Part shown: positions 8,830 through 18,210 of the stretch, in pieces | Position numbering within the stretch: the stretch's first letter is position 1 | Layout of the letters: the number at the start of each line of letters is the position of its first letter | NCBI GenBank assembly: GCA_027484425.1 | Contig: JAIXSZ010000025.1 | Location: 52,795-116,794 of the forward strand | Source: Sphingobacteriales bacterium | GTDB taxonomy: Bacteria > Bacteroidota > Bacteroidia > Chitinophagales > Chitinophagaceae | Length of the DNA: 64,000 bases | Direction: 5' to 3' | Position numbers and translations under genes: made by a program | Notes under the pieces: model-generated | What the model was told of the DNA's origin: nothing | Databases searched by the model: none | What the model saw: the letters and a program-made list of their open reading frames with translations, nothing else

Positions 8830-9690
8830 TTGAAACGAGTACTACTCTCACTGGCTTTGTTGCTTCCTATGTTCCTGAGGGCACAGGGTACGCACCATGA
8901 AATTGGTTTGGGCCTTGGTTTGGCCAACTATTACGGCGATATTCAACCTAAGTTTTTCGCTTCCGATGGTTATCGCCCTATGACCACAGCTGTCTATAAG
9001 TTTTTTATGACTCCTCATATTGGGTTGCGCACAGGTGTGTCTTATGCGCAGGTCACTGCTGCCGACAGCTTGGGTAGAATACCTATTAATCAGAAGCGTA
9101 ATCTTAGTTTTACTTCCAATGTATTTGAATTTCACGGTGCTGTAGAGTTCAACTTCTTGCCTATTGATATTCTGCGTCGCAAGGTAACGCCTTACATTTT
9201 TGGCGGTGTAGCTGCTTTCTACTTTAATCCGTTTGCCGAAGATGATGGTGGCAATAAACAATACTTGCGTCCGTTGAGTACAGAAGGACAAGGATTGCCG
9301 ATGTATCCAGACCGTAAGCAATATAGCCTTGTCAATTTAGCCTTCCCATTTGGGGGTGGTTTTAAGTTTTTTGTAGGCAAAACCATACTCATTACTCCTG
9401 AAATAGGCTTTAGGTATACCAATACAGATTATCTTGATGACGTTAGTAAGTCTTATGTAAACATGGATACCTTACAGGCATACAAAGGACAACTAGCTAG
9501 GGCTATGTCTTTCCGTGGCAATAAAGTGGCAGATTGGGATAACAACAATCCTAATTATGGTTACCAACGTGGCGACAGTAAGGCTAATGACTGGTATTGG
9601 TTTGGTAATATCACTGTCACGGTTTATTTCCGTTCTTTTGGTAACGATCGCCCTTATACCAAAACCCGCTGTCCCGGTTTTTACAGATAA
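8830..9690 (+). CDS. DUF6089-type outer membrane beta-barrel protein
   Basis: A 286-residue protein with signal peptide MKRVLLSLALLLPMFLRAQ. Alternating hydrophobic strands follow from HHEIGLGLGLANYYGDIQ onward and end in TVTVYFRSFG, as in outer-membrane barrels. The YYGDI motif near the N-terminus, the central FNFLPIDILRRKVTPYIFGG and the C-terminal strand match the Bacteroidota DUF6089 family, whose role is unknown. The start is a TTG (8830); the next in-frame ATG would destroy the signal peptide. Confidence 0.8.
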   Translation: MKRVLLSLALLLPMFLRAQGTHHEIGLGLGLANYYGDIQPKFFASDGYRPMTTAVYKFFMTPHIGLRTGVSYAQVTAADSLGRIPINQKRNLSFTSNVFEFHGAVEFNFLPIDILRRKVTPYIFGGVAAFYFNPFAEDDGGNKQYLRPLSTEGQGLPMYPDRKQYSLVNLAFPFGGGFKFFVGKTILITPEIGFRYTNTDYLDDVSKSYVNMDTLQAYKGQLARAMSFRGNKVADWDNNNPNYGYQRGDSKANDWYWFGNITVTVYFRSFGNDRPYTKTRCPGFYR

Positions 9691-9720
9691 TTTTCATCTT
9701 AGTACATATCATAGTTCAGG

Positions 9721-9745
9721 CCCCGATACTTCTCGGGGTCTTTTT
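9721..9745 (+). terminator. Terminator of the DUF6089 gene
   Basis: CCCCGA (9721-9726) pairs with TCGGGG (9733-9738) across a 6-base loop and is followed by TCTTTTT. Confidence 0.8.
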
Positions 9746-9934
9746 GTGCCTGTAATACTGGTGTCTTTGCTTAGGGGTTTGAGGCACAGTTTATGTGTTA
9801 TTATTGCCCTGCAAACAGCTGAATAAAAGTGCAATAATTAGTAGAAGTATTTGAATTTAGAAGTGCGATCGTGCTAGTTATAGGTTTATTCAATGTAGTA
9901 GTGTAAGGAGAAGGCAGTGCAAATAACCCAGATA

Positions 9935-9968
9935 AACGAAAACAGACATACCTTTCTGGGTATGTCTG
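9935..9968 (-). terminator. Terminator of lepB
   Basis: A perfect 10-bp stem (9943-9952 with 9959-9968) has a 6-base loop. On the minus strand it is followed by TTTTCGTTT. It lies 26 bases beyond the lepB stop. Confidence 0.8.
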
Positions 9969-9993
9969 TAAAACATTAATGAATCAGATTGGC

Positions 9994-11202
9994 TTATTTC
10001 TCCAGCGAGGATATACCTCTTAGTAGACGTTTCCAGCGTATACCACCTTCGCCATAGCTGAGCCACACAAACCATGCCTTGCCCACCACGTGGTCTACAG
10101 GCACAAAACCCCAATAACGGGAGTCGAGCGAGTTGTGACGGTTGTCGCCCATCATCCAGTAGTAGTCCATCTTAAAGGTGTATGCCGTGCTTTCTTTACC
10201 GTTGATGAGTATTTTGCCCCCAGTTTCTTCCAATGTATTGCCCTCATAATTCTTTATTATTCTGCGATAGAGTGCTATGTTCTGAGGGGTAAGTGCTACG
10301 GTAGCACCTGCTTTCGGAACAGTTATAGGACCAAAATTATCTCTATTCCACTTATAGTTCACTGTATCGTGCGGGAATACCCAGTTGCCGGGGTCAACTT
10401 CGGTCACTCCAGCAGTAAGTCTGATATAAGGTTTTACAGAAAGAACATTAGGTGCTTTTGCTACTTCGGCTACCTGACAGTTTTCGAGGTTGTATATATA
10501 TAAGTTGTTGTTCAGCCTTTCTGACAATTCTATGTTGTCTTCCACTCCTGGTGCGCTACCATTGGTAGTTACCACATAGTTAAGCTTTGAGTGTGGAAAC
10601 AAAGGAGCGATTGTACCGTTAATATAGATACGGGCATCTTTTATTTCTAGCATATCGCCGGGTACCCCCACGCATCGTTTGATGTAGTTTTCTTTTTTGT
10701 CTACTGGCCGGGTGATGATGTGGAAGTTGTTATTGATATACTCTCTGCCCGATGCTCTACACAGCGTAAAGTAATCCTGATCGGGATATTCCGCTATTAC
10801 AGTGTCACCAGATGGGAAGTTGAAAACTACTACATCATTGCGCTTCACATCTCCAAATCCAGGAATCCTTCTGTATTTCCATTGCACAGACTCAGTGTAA
10901 GATTTACCTCCAGTAATTGGCATTGTGTTGTGAACCAATGGCAATCCTACGGGTGTCATTGGTACGCGAGGCCCATATGCCAATTTACTCACGAACAAGT
11001 AATCGTTCACAAGCATTGTACCCTCCATAGAGCCAGTAGGTATGGTATACGCCTCGAAAAAGAATGTACGGATAAGAGTAGCTGCTACTATTGCAAAAAG
11101 TGCAGCATCCAGCCATTCTCTTCCCACCGATTTTCTTTTCTTAACCGGTGTTTCACCAGTAGCCCCAGGGGCTGCTTTTGCCTTATTGTTCCAAAATGCC
11201 AT
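9994..11202 (-). CDS. lepB: Signal peptidase I
   Basis: A 402-residue type I leader peptidase that removes signal peptides from exported proteins at the outer face of the inner membrane. One N-terminal membrane segment (about residues 30-50) leads directly into the catalytic serine, S58 in PTGSMEGTM. The general-base lysine is K175 in YIKRCVGVPGD. The C-terminal signature GDNRHNSLDSRYWG is present. The long insertions between these boxes are usual for Bacteroidota SPase I. The start ATG has a -7 box 25 bases upstream. Confidence 0.96.
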   Translation of the reverse strand: MAFWNNKAKAAPGATGETPVKKRKSVGREWLDAALFAIVAATLIRTFFFEAYTIPTGSMEGTMLVNDYLFVSKLAYGPRVPMTPVGLPLVHNTMPITGGKSYTESVQWKYRRIPGFGDVKRNDVVVFNFPSGDTVIAEYPDQDYFTLCRASGREYINNNFHIITRPVDKKENYIKRCVGVPGDMLEIKDARIYINGTIAPLFPHSKLNYVVTTNGSAPGVEDNIELSERLNNNLYIYNLENCQVAEVAKAPNVLSVKPYIRLTAGVTEVDPGNWVFPHDTVNYKWNRDNFGPITVPKAGATVALTPQNIALYRRIIKNYEGNTLEETGGKILINGKESTAYTFKMDYYWMMGDNRHNSLDSRYWGFVPVDHVVGKAWFVWLSYGEGGIRWKRLLRGISSLEK

Positions 11203-11226
11203 GCGGGCCTAGATATAGTTTGAACT

Positions 11227-11234
11227 CAAAAGTA
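11227..11234 (-). promoter_or_regulatory. -7 promoter box of lepB
   Basis: The minus strand reads TACTTTTG, a full match to TAnnTTTG, 24 bases before the lepB ATG. No TTG at -33. Confidence 0.5.
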
Positions 11235-11475
11235 ACAACTTCCTACACAAATTATTGTCTTACCTCGCTACAGATAATATATTTAACACAATATAATGCC
11301 AAAATTAATCTAATTCACACCTAACCGTTGTATTTCCAGTCACTTCTCACCTTATCATTTTACAATTCATTCTTTTTGTCTTTAGTTATCAGTAATAAAT
11401 GTTAAAATAGCGTTACAGCAACAATAAATTGACCTGAATCACATGCGGTTTTCATGTGACGAGGACTTTTTTGCC

Positions 11476-11483
11476 TACTTTTG
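11476..11483 (+). promoter_or_regulatory. -7 promoter box of the T9SS repeat protein gene
   Basis: TACTTTTG is a full match to TAnnTTTG. It overlaps the TTG that would open the longest reading frame (11481), which supports the ATG at 11526 as the true start. Confidence 0.55.
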
Positions 11484-11525
11484 CAGATTAATATTGAATA
11501 TTTATCTATCTTTTATAATCAGATT

Positions 11526-14500
11526 ATGAAAATGACAAACATTAACCTGTTGCCAGCTGTACGTCAGTCTGCTAGACGTAGATTTTCAGGTATTGCTATG
11601 CTATTCCTCAGTATTTTACTTGTAGGTGTCTCTGCAAATGCTTTTGCTACATCAACCGGTCCATTGTTTACTGGTCCCAATCCTGCTTCTCTCGCAGCTT
11701 GTCAGGGGGTAAATCCAATCAATGCACTCCTATCTGTTAGTGATGCCGACAATGGCGATGTACTAACTTGGTCTCAGCTCACTTCTCCCTCTAACGGTAC
11801 ACTTACTTTAGGTGGTACAGTTATTGCTACAGGTGGCACAGTTACCCCATCTGGGTTTTCATACACACCGACCTCGGGTTATTTTGGTGTAGACATGTTT
11901 GAAATATTAGTAACCGATGGCACGGGTTTCGACACTGTTACAGTAAATGTAATTGTGGGTCAGACTCCAGATGTCAACGCTACTTCTAATATTACATATT
12001 GTACAGGTGCACCTACCACATCCATAACATTTAGTGGGTCTTTGACTGGTACCGTATACAACTGGACCAACAGCAATACTTCAATAGGACTAAGTGCCTC
12101 TGGCAGTAATACTATCGCATCTTATGTTACTACTAACAGTACTACCTCAACTAAAACAGCAGAAATTATTGTAACCCCATCTCTGAATGGTTGCTTAGGT
12201 ACTCCAGATACCTTTACAGTATCTGTGTTTCCTACACCTACATTGAGTTCTGATGTAACTGCCAACATCTGCGACAATTCATTGTTTGCATACAATGCTG
12301 CTGGTGCTGTAGGTGGTACTACTTATGAGTGGATTCGTAATACTGTAGTAGGAATTAGTGCTGCATCATCTTCTGGTACATCTGGTTCTATCAGCGAAAC
12401 GCTTGATAATACCACCGAAAATCCTCTTGCTGTAATATACACGTTCACACTTACTGCAAATGGTTGCACCAGCACTCAGGGTGTTACAGTAACAGTAAAT
12501 CCTACTCCAGTGCTTTTCCCTACACCCTTGGTAGGTTCTGTTTGTAGCGGCGACAACTTCACCTTCACACAAAATAGTCTTACTTCTTTGGCTACTTACT
12601 CTTGGAGCAGAGCAGCCGTAACTGGTATATCTCAAGCAGCGTCTTCTGGTACTGGTGACATAGATGAAGTACTAACTAATACTACCACTGCACCTGTTAC
12701 CGTTACATACATTGACACATTGCGTATCAATGGTTGCACTAACACTCAGAGTGTACAGGTAGTAGTTAACCCTCTTCCAGTACTTACTAGTACACTTACA
12801 CCAGCAGCTATCTGCAACAACGATACAGTCTTTTATCGTGCTTCTTCGGCTACAGCAGGTTGCACTTTTGCATGGGAGCGTGATATATTGTCAGGCATAT
12901 CTAATGCTTATGCTTTTGGTTTAGATTCAGTAAGAGAGACACTTACTAATACTACTGAAAATCCAATCTCTGTTCCTTATGTGTTCACACTTACCGCTAA
13001 TGGTTGTAGTAATGATCAGACAGTTAGTGTATTAGTTTATCCTACTCCAGTTCTTAATACTACTCTAACTCCAGCAGCTATCTGTGATAGTACGTTCTTC
13101 GACTACACTCCAGGCAGCAATACTACTGGTGCTACATTCACATGGGCTCGTGCAGCAGTAGCCAACATTACTAACCCTGCTGCAAACGGCACTAATAACC
13201 CTAACGAAAGACTAAGAAACGCTGCATCTTTCCCAGTGGCTGTTACTTACGTATTTACATCTACTATCAATGGTTGTTCTAATGCTCAGAATGTAGTAGT
13301 TACAGTTAACCCCAAACCTCGTTTGAGCAATACTGCCCCTACGCCAATATGCGATAGCACAGTGTTTACCTTTACACCTACCAGCACTACACTAGGTACT
13401 ACATATGCATGGTCTCGCGACTTCGTAGGTGGTATAGGCGCATTAGCTGCTACTGGCGGTCCTGGTATCAATGAGTTACTTAAAAACAACACTAACACTA
13501 ATATACCTGTCCCTTACGTGTACACACTTACGGCCAACGGTTGTAGTAACACACAGACAATCAATGTAATAGTTCATCCTACGCCTAGGTTGTCTTCATC
13601 TCTTACAGACAGTGCATGCTCGGGTGTAGCATTTGTTTATACGCCAGCTACAACACTTACTCCCCCTGTAACCTATGCTTGGAGTCGTGCATCGGTAGTA
13701 GGCATCACTCCTGCTAATGGTGCTGGTACAAATGGCGTAAACGAAACCCTTAATAATACTACTACCAACACGCTTGATGTAGTGTATTCTTACACCATTA
13801 CTGTGGGTGCAGCATGCGCACGCACTTACAATGTAGCAGTAAGAGTAAGACCATCTGCAGAAGCACCTGTAATAGGCATCATGCCATCAGCAACCTTGTG
13901 CAGCGGTGCTATGTACCAAAACTTTGGTGCGGCCACTCCGCCAGCAGCTGGTGTAACTTATACATGGTCTGCCATCAATGCTGAGGTTTATGCTACAGGT
14001 GGTAACAACCAGAACGCTTTAGTTAATTTCAATAGCACAGGTACTGCTACAGTAACGTTGACTTCTAAAATAGGAACTACAGGTTGCATAGGAAAAGCTA
14101 ACTATGCTGTAACCATAGGTAGTGGTGCGGCAAGCACACCACAAATAATATATGCTAGCAAAAAACTGATATGCATACAGGGTAAAGTAAAATCGTATCA
14201 GTGGGGATATGATGATGCTAATACCCTTGATTCCACTGCTTTTGCAGGTGCTATCAATCAGAGCTACTATGTAGCAGCGCCAGAAACTACAACACGTAAC
14301 TACTGGGTGATGACTACAACTGAAGATGGCTGTACCAACAAAGCTTACTACAACAAACCAGCCGACAATACTCCAAAAACTATAGACGATACTAATGGTG
14401 AAGTAACAATGAATGTGTTCCCTAACCCTGCGTACAACAACGTAACTGTAGAATTGTCTACTGCTATAGCAGGCACAATGCGCATAGATATCGTTAACAT

Positions 14501-14642
14501 GATGGGTCAGGTGGTAAGCACTATCAGCACTGATACGCACACTGCCAATATCGATGTGGCTAGCTTGCCAGCAGGTATTTACATAGTAGATTGCTATGTA
14601 GAAGGGGTAAAAGTAGGTGCTGCTAAGTTTGTTAAAAATTAA
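11526..14642 (+). CDS. Large secreted repeat protein with T9SS type A sorting tail
   Basis: A 1038-residue surface or secreted protein. A long signal peptide ends near SANAFA (residue 39-40). A cadherin/Ig-like domain follows (about 60-146, with SDADNGDVL and a FEILVTDGTG motif). Seven tandem units of about 90 residues then run from residue 147 to about 775. A less regular domain follows, and the tail at about 960-1038 (NVFPNPAYNNVTVEL to AGIYIVDCYVEG) directs export by the type IX system and surface anchoring or release. Thr/Asn/Ser are very frequent. It is 27 bases upstream of the OmpA-family gene and probably co-transcribed. The binding target is unknown. Confidence 0.85.
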   Translation: MKMTNINLLPAVRQSARRRFSGIAMLFLSILLVGVSANAFATSTGPLFTGPNPASLAACQGVNPINALLSVSDADNGDVLTWSQLTSPSNGTLTLGGTVIATGGTVTPSGFSYTPTSGYFGVDMFEILVTDGTGFDTVTVNVIVGQTPDVNATSNITYCTGAPTTSITFSGSLTGTVYNWTNSNTSIGLSASGSNTIASYVTTNSTTSTKTAEIIVTPSLNGCLGTPDTFTVSVFPTPTLSSDVTANICDNSLFAYNAAGAVGGTTYEWIRNTVVGISAASSSGTSGSISETLDNTTENPLAVIYTFTLTANGCTSTQGVTVTVNPTPVLFPTPLVGSVCSGDNFTFTQNSLTSLATYSWSRAAVTGISQAASSGTGDIDEVLTNTTTAPVTVTYIDTLRINGCTNTQSVQVVVNPLPVLTSTLTPAAICNNDTVFYRASSATAGCTFAWERDILSGISNAYAFGLDSVRETLTNTTENPISVPYVFTLTANGCSNDQTVSVLVYPTPVLNTTLTPAAICDSTFFDYTPGSNTTGATFTWARAAVANITNPAANGTNNPNERLRNAASFPVAVTYVFTSTINGCSNAQNVVVTVNPKPRLSNTAPTPICDSTVFTFTPTSTTLGTTYAWSRDFVGGIGALAATGGPGINELLKNNTNTNIPVPYVYTLTANGCSNTQTINVIVHPTPRLSSSLTDSACSGVAFVYTPATTLTPPVTYAWSRASVVGITPANGAGTNGVNETLNNTTTNTLDVVYSYTITVGAACARTYNVAVRVRPSAEAPVIGIMPSATLCSGAMYQNFGAATPPAAGVTYTWSAINAEVYATGGNNQNALVNFNSTGTATVTLTSKIGTTGCIGKANYAVTIGSGAASTPQIIYASKKLICIQGKVKSYQWGYDDANTLDSTAFAGAINQSYYVAAPETTTRNYWVMTTTEDGCTNKAYYNKPADNTPKTIDDTNGEVTMNVFPNPAYNNVTVELSTAIAGTMRIDIVNMMGQVVSTISTDTHTANIDVASLPAGIYIVDCYVEGVKVGAAKFVKN
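11964..13850 (+). repeat. Seven tandem coding repeats with 270-bp period
   Basis: Unit boundaries (the codon after the Pro of each VxP-TP/KP/LP motif) fall at 11964, 12234, 12504, 12774, 13044, 13314 and 13581, with the last unit ending near 13850. Steps are 270, 270, 270, 270, 270 and 267 bases. Each unit encodes a PKD/Ig-like sandwich with a conserved Cys near the start (ICDS, VCSG), a central WxR and NGC near the end. DNA identity between units is moderate, so the array is old rather than freshly duplicated. Confidence 0.8.
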
Positions 14643-14669
14643 TACGTCTCAATACTAAATAAACAATTG

Positions 14670-16508
14670 ATGAAAAATTTATTTTTCCTGTGTATAGCCG
14701 CATCGTCGGCACTGTCGGTTGCAGCTCAGACAACTGAAGCGCCTAAGACAAAAGCGCCAAAAGCAAAAAAAGAATATACACGTGATAGCGCATTGTCGCC
14801 TTGGGTACTTGATGTAAACCTAATGGGTGGCATAATGACTAAAGATGTAACTAGTGGTACATCTACCGCTGGTTATCTGAACGGTCTTAACCTTAAAACG
14901 GGTAAGCTGACTTTTGATAATGGTACTTCGCTAGGTTTTAATGCTCAGTTCGGGTATTTCTTTGGTCCTAAGCGTCATATAGGTTTGGGTGTAGGCTTTA
15001 TGTATCTTTCACAGAAAGGTGAGCTAAACCTGAGTGAGTATCACGTAGAGTATCAGGCAAACCGCCTAGATGGTAATGGTGTTTTCCGTCAGCACATCAC
15101 TGGTAACAATCTTAATGAAGATTTGACCATCACCAACATGAATATACCTATCATGTTGAAATACAAAACCAGATTCTCTAAGCATTTTGGTTTCACAGCC
15201 GATCTAGGACCTGTACTAAATGTGCAAATGAAAAACAGCACTACTACTAACGCTAATTTCGATTACGAAGCTATTAATAAGTTTCAGAGATTGGCCGATG
15301 GTACTGTTACCAACACCTACATCTTCGATAATGCTATAACACCTACTGCCGAAAACTCTGAGCTAATCACTAAAGCCTACTACAACTCTATCAATCCTAC
15401 TGGCAATGCTGCTCAGTGGTTAGATGGTCAGCGCACTAACTCAAACGAAAATGTAGGTCTTGCTCGCAAGCCCAACAATACTAAGAGCGATGTGTCTTAT
15501 ACTACAGCTTCTTTAGGTTTCATGGTGCAGCCATCTTTGAGTTGGTACTTGTCAGATAAAGTAGCGCTAAACTTTGGTGTATACTACCTCTATCAATCAT
15601 TCAAAAACAACAATGTTAGCAACTACACCCTTGTGAACACTGCTGGCGATTACAGCTCTACGCTCAACAATGTGTCGTCTAGCATAGTACAGTCTTATGG
15701 TGCTAATGTGGGTGTACGTTTCTTCTTTGGCAAACCAAAAGATACCGATAAAGATGGCATACCAAACAGAAAGGATAAATGTCCGGATGTATGGGGTATA
15801 GAGCAGTTTAATGGTTGTCCTGATACTGATAAAGATGGTATACAGGATTCAGAAGACTCATGTCGTACAATACCAGGTTTGGCTAAGTTTAATGGTTGTC
15901 CAGATACTGACGGTGATGGTATTCCTGACAAAGCTGACGAATGTCCTACACAGCCTGGCCCAGCTAACCTGAAAGGTTGTCCTGACAGAGATGGCGATGG
16001 TATCATAGACAAGAGAGATCTTTGCCCTGACAAACCAGGTTTGGCACAATACAATGGTTGTCCAGATACAGATGGTGATGGTATACCAGATAACACTGAC
16101 CAGTGCCCAGAAGTAGCGGGTCCTGCTAGCAACAATGGCTGTCCATTACCTCCACCTCCACCTCCATCTACACCTATCAGTACTCCTATATTGTTTGAAA
16201 CTAACAAAACAGTGGTTCAAGAAGTGTCTATGCCAGTACTGGAAGTAGCTGTAAAAACAATGAAAGACGACGAAAAAGCTGTTATCATTGTTAACGGTCA
16301 TGCTGATGCAAGAGGTAAGTCTTCTTACAACAAACAATTGTCGCTTAAACGCGCTCAGGCGGTTAAGAAACAGCTGGTGAAAATGGGTGCAGATGCTAAG
16401 CGCATAAAAATAGTGGCACATGGCGAAAGCGACCCAACCGGCAACAATGATACCGAAGAAGGCAGAGCAGAAAACAGACGTGCTGTGATGACGCTTAATG
16501 TAGACTAA
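14670..16508 (+). CDS. OmpA-family protein with thrombospondin type-3 repeats
   Basis: A 612-residue outer membrane protein. It starts with a signal peptide ending at VAAQ, followed by a beta-barrel-like domain to about residue 355. Five Asp-rich TSP3 repeats lie at about 358-492 (pattern DTDGDGIPDxxDxCP, Ca2+-binding in known families). A short proline run then leads to a C-terminal OmpA/MotB peptidoglycan-binding domain (NGHADARGKSSYNKQLSLKR). Such proteins tie the outer membrane to peptidoglycan. The ATG at 14670 is preferred to the overlapping TTG at 14667. A strong terminator follows. Confidence 0.9.
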   Translation: MKNLFFLCIAASSALSVAAQTTEAPKTKAPKAKKEYTRDSALSPWVLDVNLMGGIMTKDVTSGTSTAGYLNGLNLKTGKLTFDNGTSLGFNAQFGYFFGPKRHIGLGVGFMYLSQKGELNLSEYHVEYQANRLDGNGVFRQHITGNNLNEDLTITNMNIPIMLKYKTRFSKHFGFTADLGPVLNVQMKNSTTTNANFDYEAINKFQRLADGTVTNTYIFDNAITPTAENSELITKAYYNSINPTGNAAQWLDGQRTNSNENVGLARKPNNTKSDVSYTTASLGFMVQPSLSWYLSDKVALNFGVYYLYQSFKNNNVSNYTLVNTAGDYSSTLNNVSSSIVQSYGANVGVRFFFGKPKDTDKDGIPNRKDKCPDVWGIEQFNGCPDTDKDGIQDSEDSCRTIPGLAKFNGCPDTDGDGIPDKADECPTQPGPANLKGCPDRDGDGIIDKRDLCPDKPGLAQYNGCPDTDGDGIPDNTDQCPEVAGPASNNGCPLPPPPPPSTPISTPILFETNKTVVQEVSMPVLEVAVKTMKDDEKAVIIVNGHADARGKSSYNKQLSLKRAQAVKKQLVKMGADAKRIKIVAHGESDPTGNNDTEEGRAENRRAVMTLNVD

Positions 16509-16540
16509 GAATAATTTGAATTACATATTTCCATTAACAG

Positions 16541-16576
16541 AGTGGCTACCAGTTTTTGGTAGTCACTCTTTTTTTT
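16541..16576 (+). terminator. Terminator of the OmpA-family gene
   Basis: An 11-bp stem with one mismatch or G-T pair (16541-16551 with 16557-16567), a 5-base loop, then a run of eight T. Confidence 0.88.
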
Positions 16577-16644
16577 AGGTTGCTTCAACTAGCATTCATC
16601 AACTATTTTGATGTAGCCATAACAACATTCATATACCTTTATAC

Positions 16645-16652
16645 TACATTTG
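16645..16652 (+). promoter_or_regulatory. -7 promoter box of the MBL-rhodanese gene
   Basis: TACATTTG is a full match to TAnnTTTG, 21 bases upstream of the ATG at 16674. It contains the TTG that opens the longest frame. Confidence 0.5.
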
Positions 16653-16673
16653 CCACACATCATACCATACACA

Positions 16674-18077
16674 ATGCACATACAACAGTTATACACCTCC
16701 TGCCTTAGCGAGGCGGCATACTTTATAGCCAGCGATGGCGAGGCGGCGGTCATCGACCCACTACGCGACATAGATACATACATGCAGTTGGCTGCAGAAC
16801 ATAATGTAACTATCAAGTACATATTTGAAACACACTTTCATGCCGATTTCGTAAGTGGGCATATCGACCTAGCGGCTCGTACAGGTGCGCCCATAGTATA
16901 CGGCCCCGATACTGAAGCAAAGTTTAAAGTGCACATAGCCAAGGATGGCGAAGAGTTTATGGTAGGCAAACTTAAGATTACTGCCATTCATACTCCTGGT
17001 CATACCTTAGAGAGTACTTCTTATCTGCTGCACAATGAGGCTGGAGAACCACATTGCATCTTCACAGGCGATACACTTTTCGTAGGCGATGTGGGCAGGC
17101 CAGATCTGTTCAGCGGCAACCTAAGCAAAGAAGACCTTGCTGCCATGATGTACGATACCTTGCAAAATAAGATTAAACCGCTTAACGATAACATAATCGT
17201 CTATCCAGCTCATGGTCCTGGGTCATCGTGCGGCAAAAGCTTGGGTCCTGAAACGCATAGTACTATTGGAGCTCAAAAAGCCACCAACTATGCCCTTCAA
17301 GAAATGACCAAGCCCGAATTTATAAAAACAGTAACTACAGGGCTAAATACCCCTCCAGTATATTTCCCTATCAATGCCCGAATCAATAAAGAAGGATATG
17401 ATAGTCTGGATACTGTAATGACCACCGGCATGCAACCATTTTCTGTTGAGGCATTTAATCAGAAGTTGAGTGAAGGTGCATGGGTGCTTGACACACGTCC
17501 GTCTACTGTTTTTACCAATGGTTTTGTACCAGAGTCTATCAGTATAGGGCTCGATGGTCGTTTTGCTGAGTGGGCAGGCATTTTGTTGCCTTACGATCAG
17601 CCCTTGGTGCTGGTTACAGAGCCTGGCAAAGAGAAGGAAAGTATAGTGAGACTCGCCCGTGTAGGTATAGACAATGTACAAGGGTATCTGGAGGGTAGTT
17701 TTGAGGCTTGGCAACAAGCGGGTATGCCCATAGACCTCATCATAGATATTGAAGCCGACGAAATGGCAATGGACCTGCCACACGACCCCCTGATGGACAT
17801 CATTGATGTGCGCAAACCGGCTGAGTTTGACACTGCTCATGTGAAAGGTGCACGTAGTTTTCCGCTCGATACGCTTTCAGATCCACTGAATGTAGCTATG
17901 ATAGAAGACGACCACAACCTGTATGTGCATTGCGCAGGGGGTTATCGCTCCGTTATTGCAGCATCGCTCCTAAAGCGTCATGGCTACCACAACCTCCGCA
18001 ATGTATTAGGCGGTTTTGGCAAAATAAAAGAAGAAAAACGTATACCCATTGTGCACCCGGATAAGGTGAAGATTTAG
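16674..18077 (+). CDS. MBL-fold hydrolase with two rhodanese domains (persulfide dioxygenase-like)
   Basis: A 467-residue protein. The N-terminal metallo-beta-lactamase domain has the metal motif HFHAD (H54, H56, D58) with H63, a second HTPGHT box and the VYPAHGPGSSCG box. This is the ETHE1-like persulfide dioxygenase arrangement, which oxidises glutathione persulfide to sulfite. A first rhodanese-like domain (about 265-355) lacks the active cysteine. The second (about 370-460) has C420 in HCAGGYRS. Fusion of these domains is common in Bacteroidota sulfide-handling enzymes. The exact substrate is inferred. Confidence 0.85.
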   Translation: MHIQQLYTSCLSEAAYFIASDGEAAVIDPLRDIDTYMQLAAEHNVTIKYIFETHFHADFVSGHIDLAARTGAPIVYGPDTEAKFKVHIAKDGEEFMVGKLKITAIHTPGHTLESTSYLLHNEAGEPHCIFTGDTLFVGDVGRPDLFSGNLSKEDLAAMMYDTLQNKIKPLNDNIIVYPAHGPGSSCGKSLGPETHSTIGAQKATNYALQEMTKPEFIKTVTTGLNTPPVYFPINARINKEGYDSLDTVMTTGMQPFSVEAFNQKLSEGAWVLDTRPSTVFTNGFVPESISIGLDGRFAEWAGILLPYDQPLVLVTEPGKEKESIVRLARVGIDNVQGYLEGSFEAWQQAGMPIDLIIDIEADEMAMDLPHDPLMDIIDVRKPAEFDTAHVKGARSFPLDTLSDPLNVAMIEDDHNLYVHCAGGYRSVIAASLLKRHGYHNLRNVLGGFGKIKEEKRIPIVHPDKVKI

Positions 18078-18155
18078 GGGTTGAAAAGACTACATATTGA
18101 CTGTGTGTACAAATAATACAGGGTTACCTACTTGATAAACATATATAGTCCCAAT

Positions 18156-18194
18156 AAAGAAACACCACTCTCGTACTGAAAGTGGTGTTTCTTT
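18156..18194. terminator. Bidirectional terminator between the MBL-rhodanese gene and comA
   Basis: A perfect 14-bp stem (18156-18169 with 18181-18194) has an 11-base loop and AAAGAAA/TTTCTTT ends, so it works for both convergent genes. Confidence 0.85.
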
Positions 18195-18210
18195 ATAACT
18201 TCTGTTTTCG

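Larger units (their letters stand above)
9691..9993. other. Intergenic region between convergent genes
   Basis: No gene was seen. It holds two terminators, one for each flanking gene (9721-9745 and 9935-9968). The roughly 190 bases between them show no ORF, tRNA-like fold or repeat that I can support. Confidence 0.6.
11203..11525. other. Divergent promoter region between lepB and the T9SS repeat protein gene
   Basis: This AT-rich stretch has no gene. It contains one -7 box in each direction (11227-11234 minus, 11476-11483 plus). No further operator or riboswitch was recognised. Confidence 0.6.

Noticed and set aside
15695..16207. Minus-strand frame of 170 codons with regular repeats
   Set aside because: It mirrors the Asp-rich TSP3 repeats of the OmpA-family gene on the plus strand, which is clearly the coding frame.
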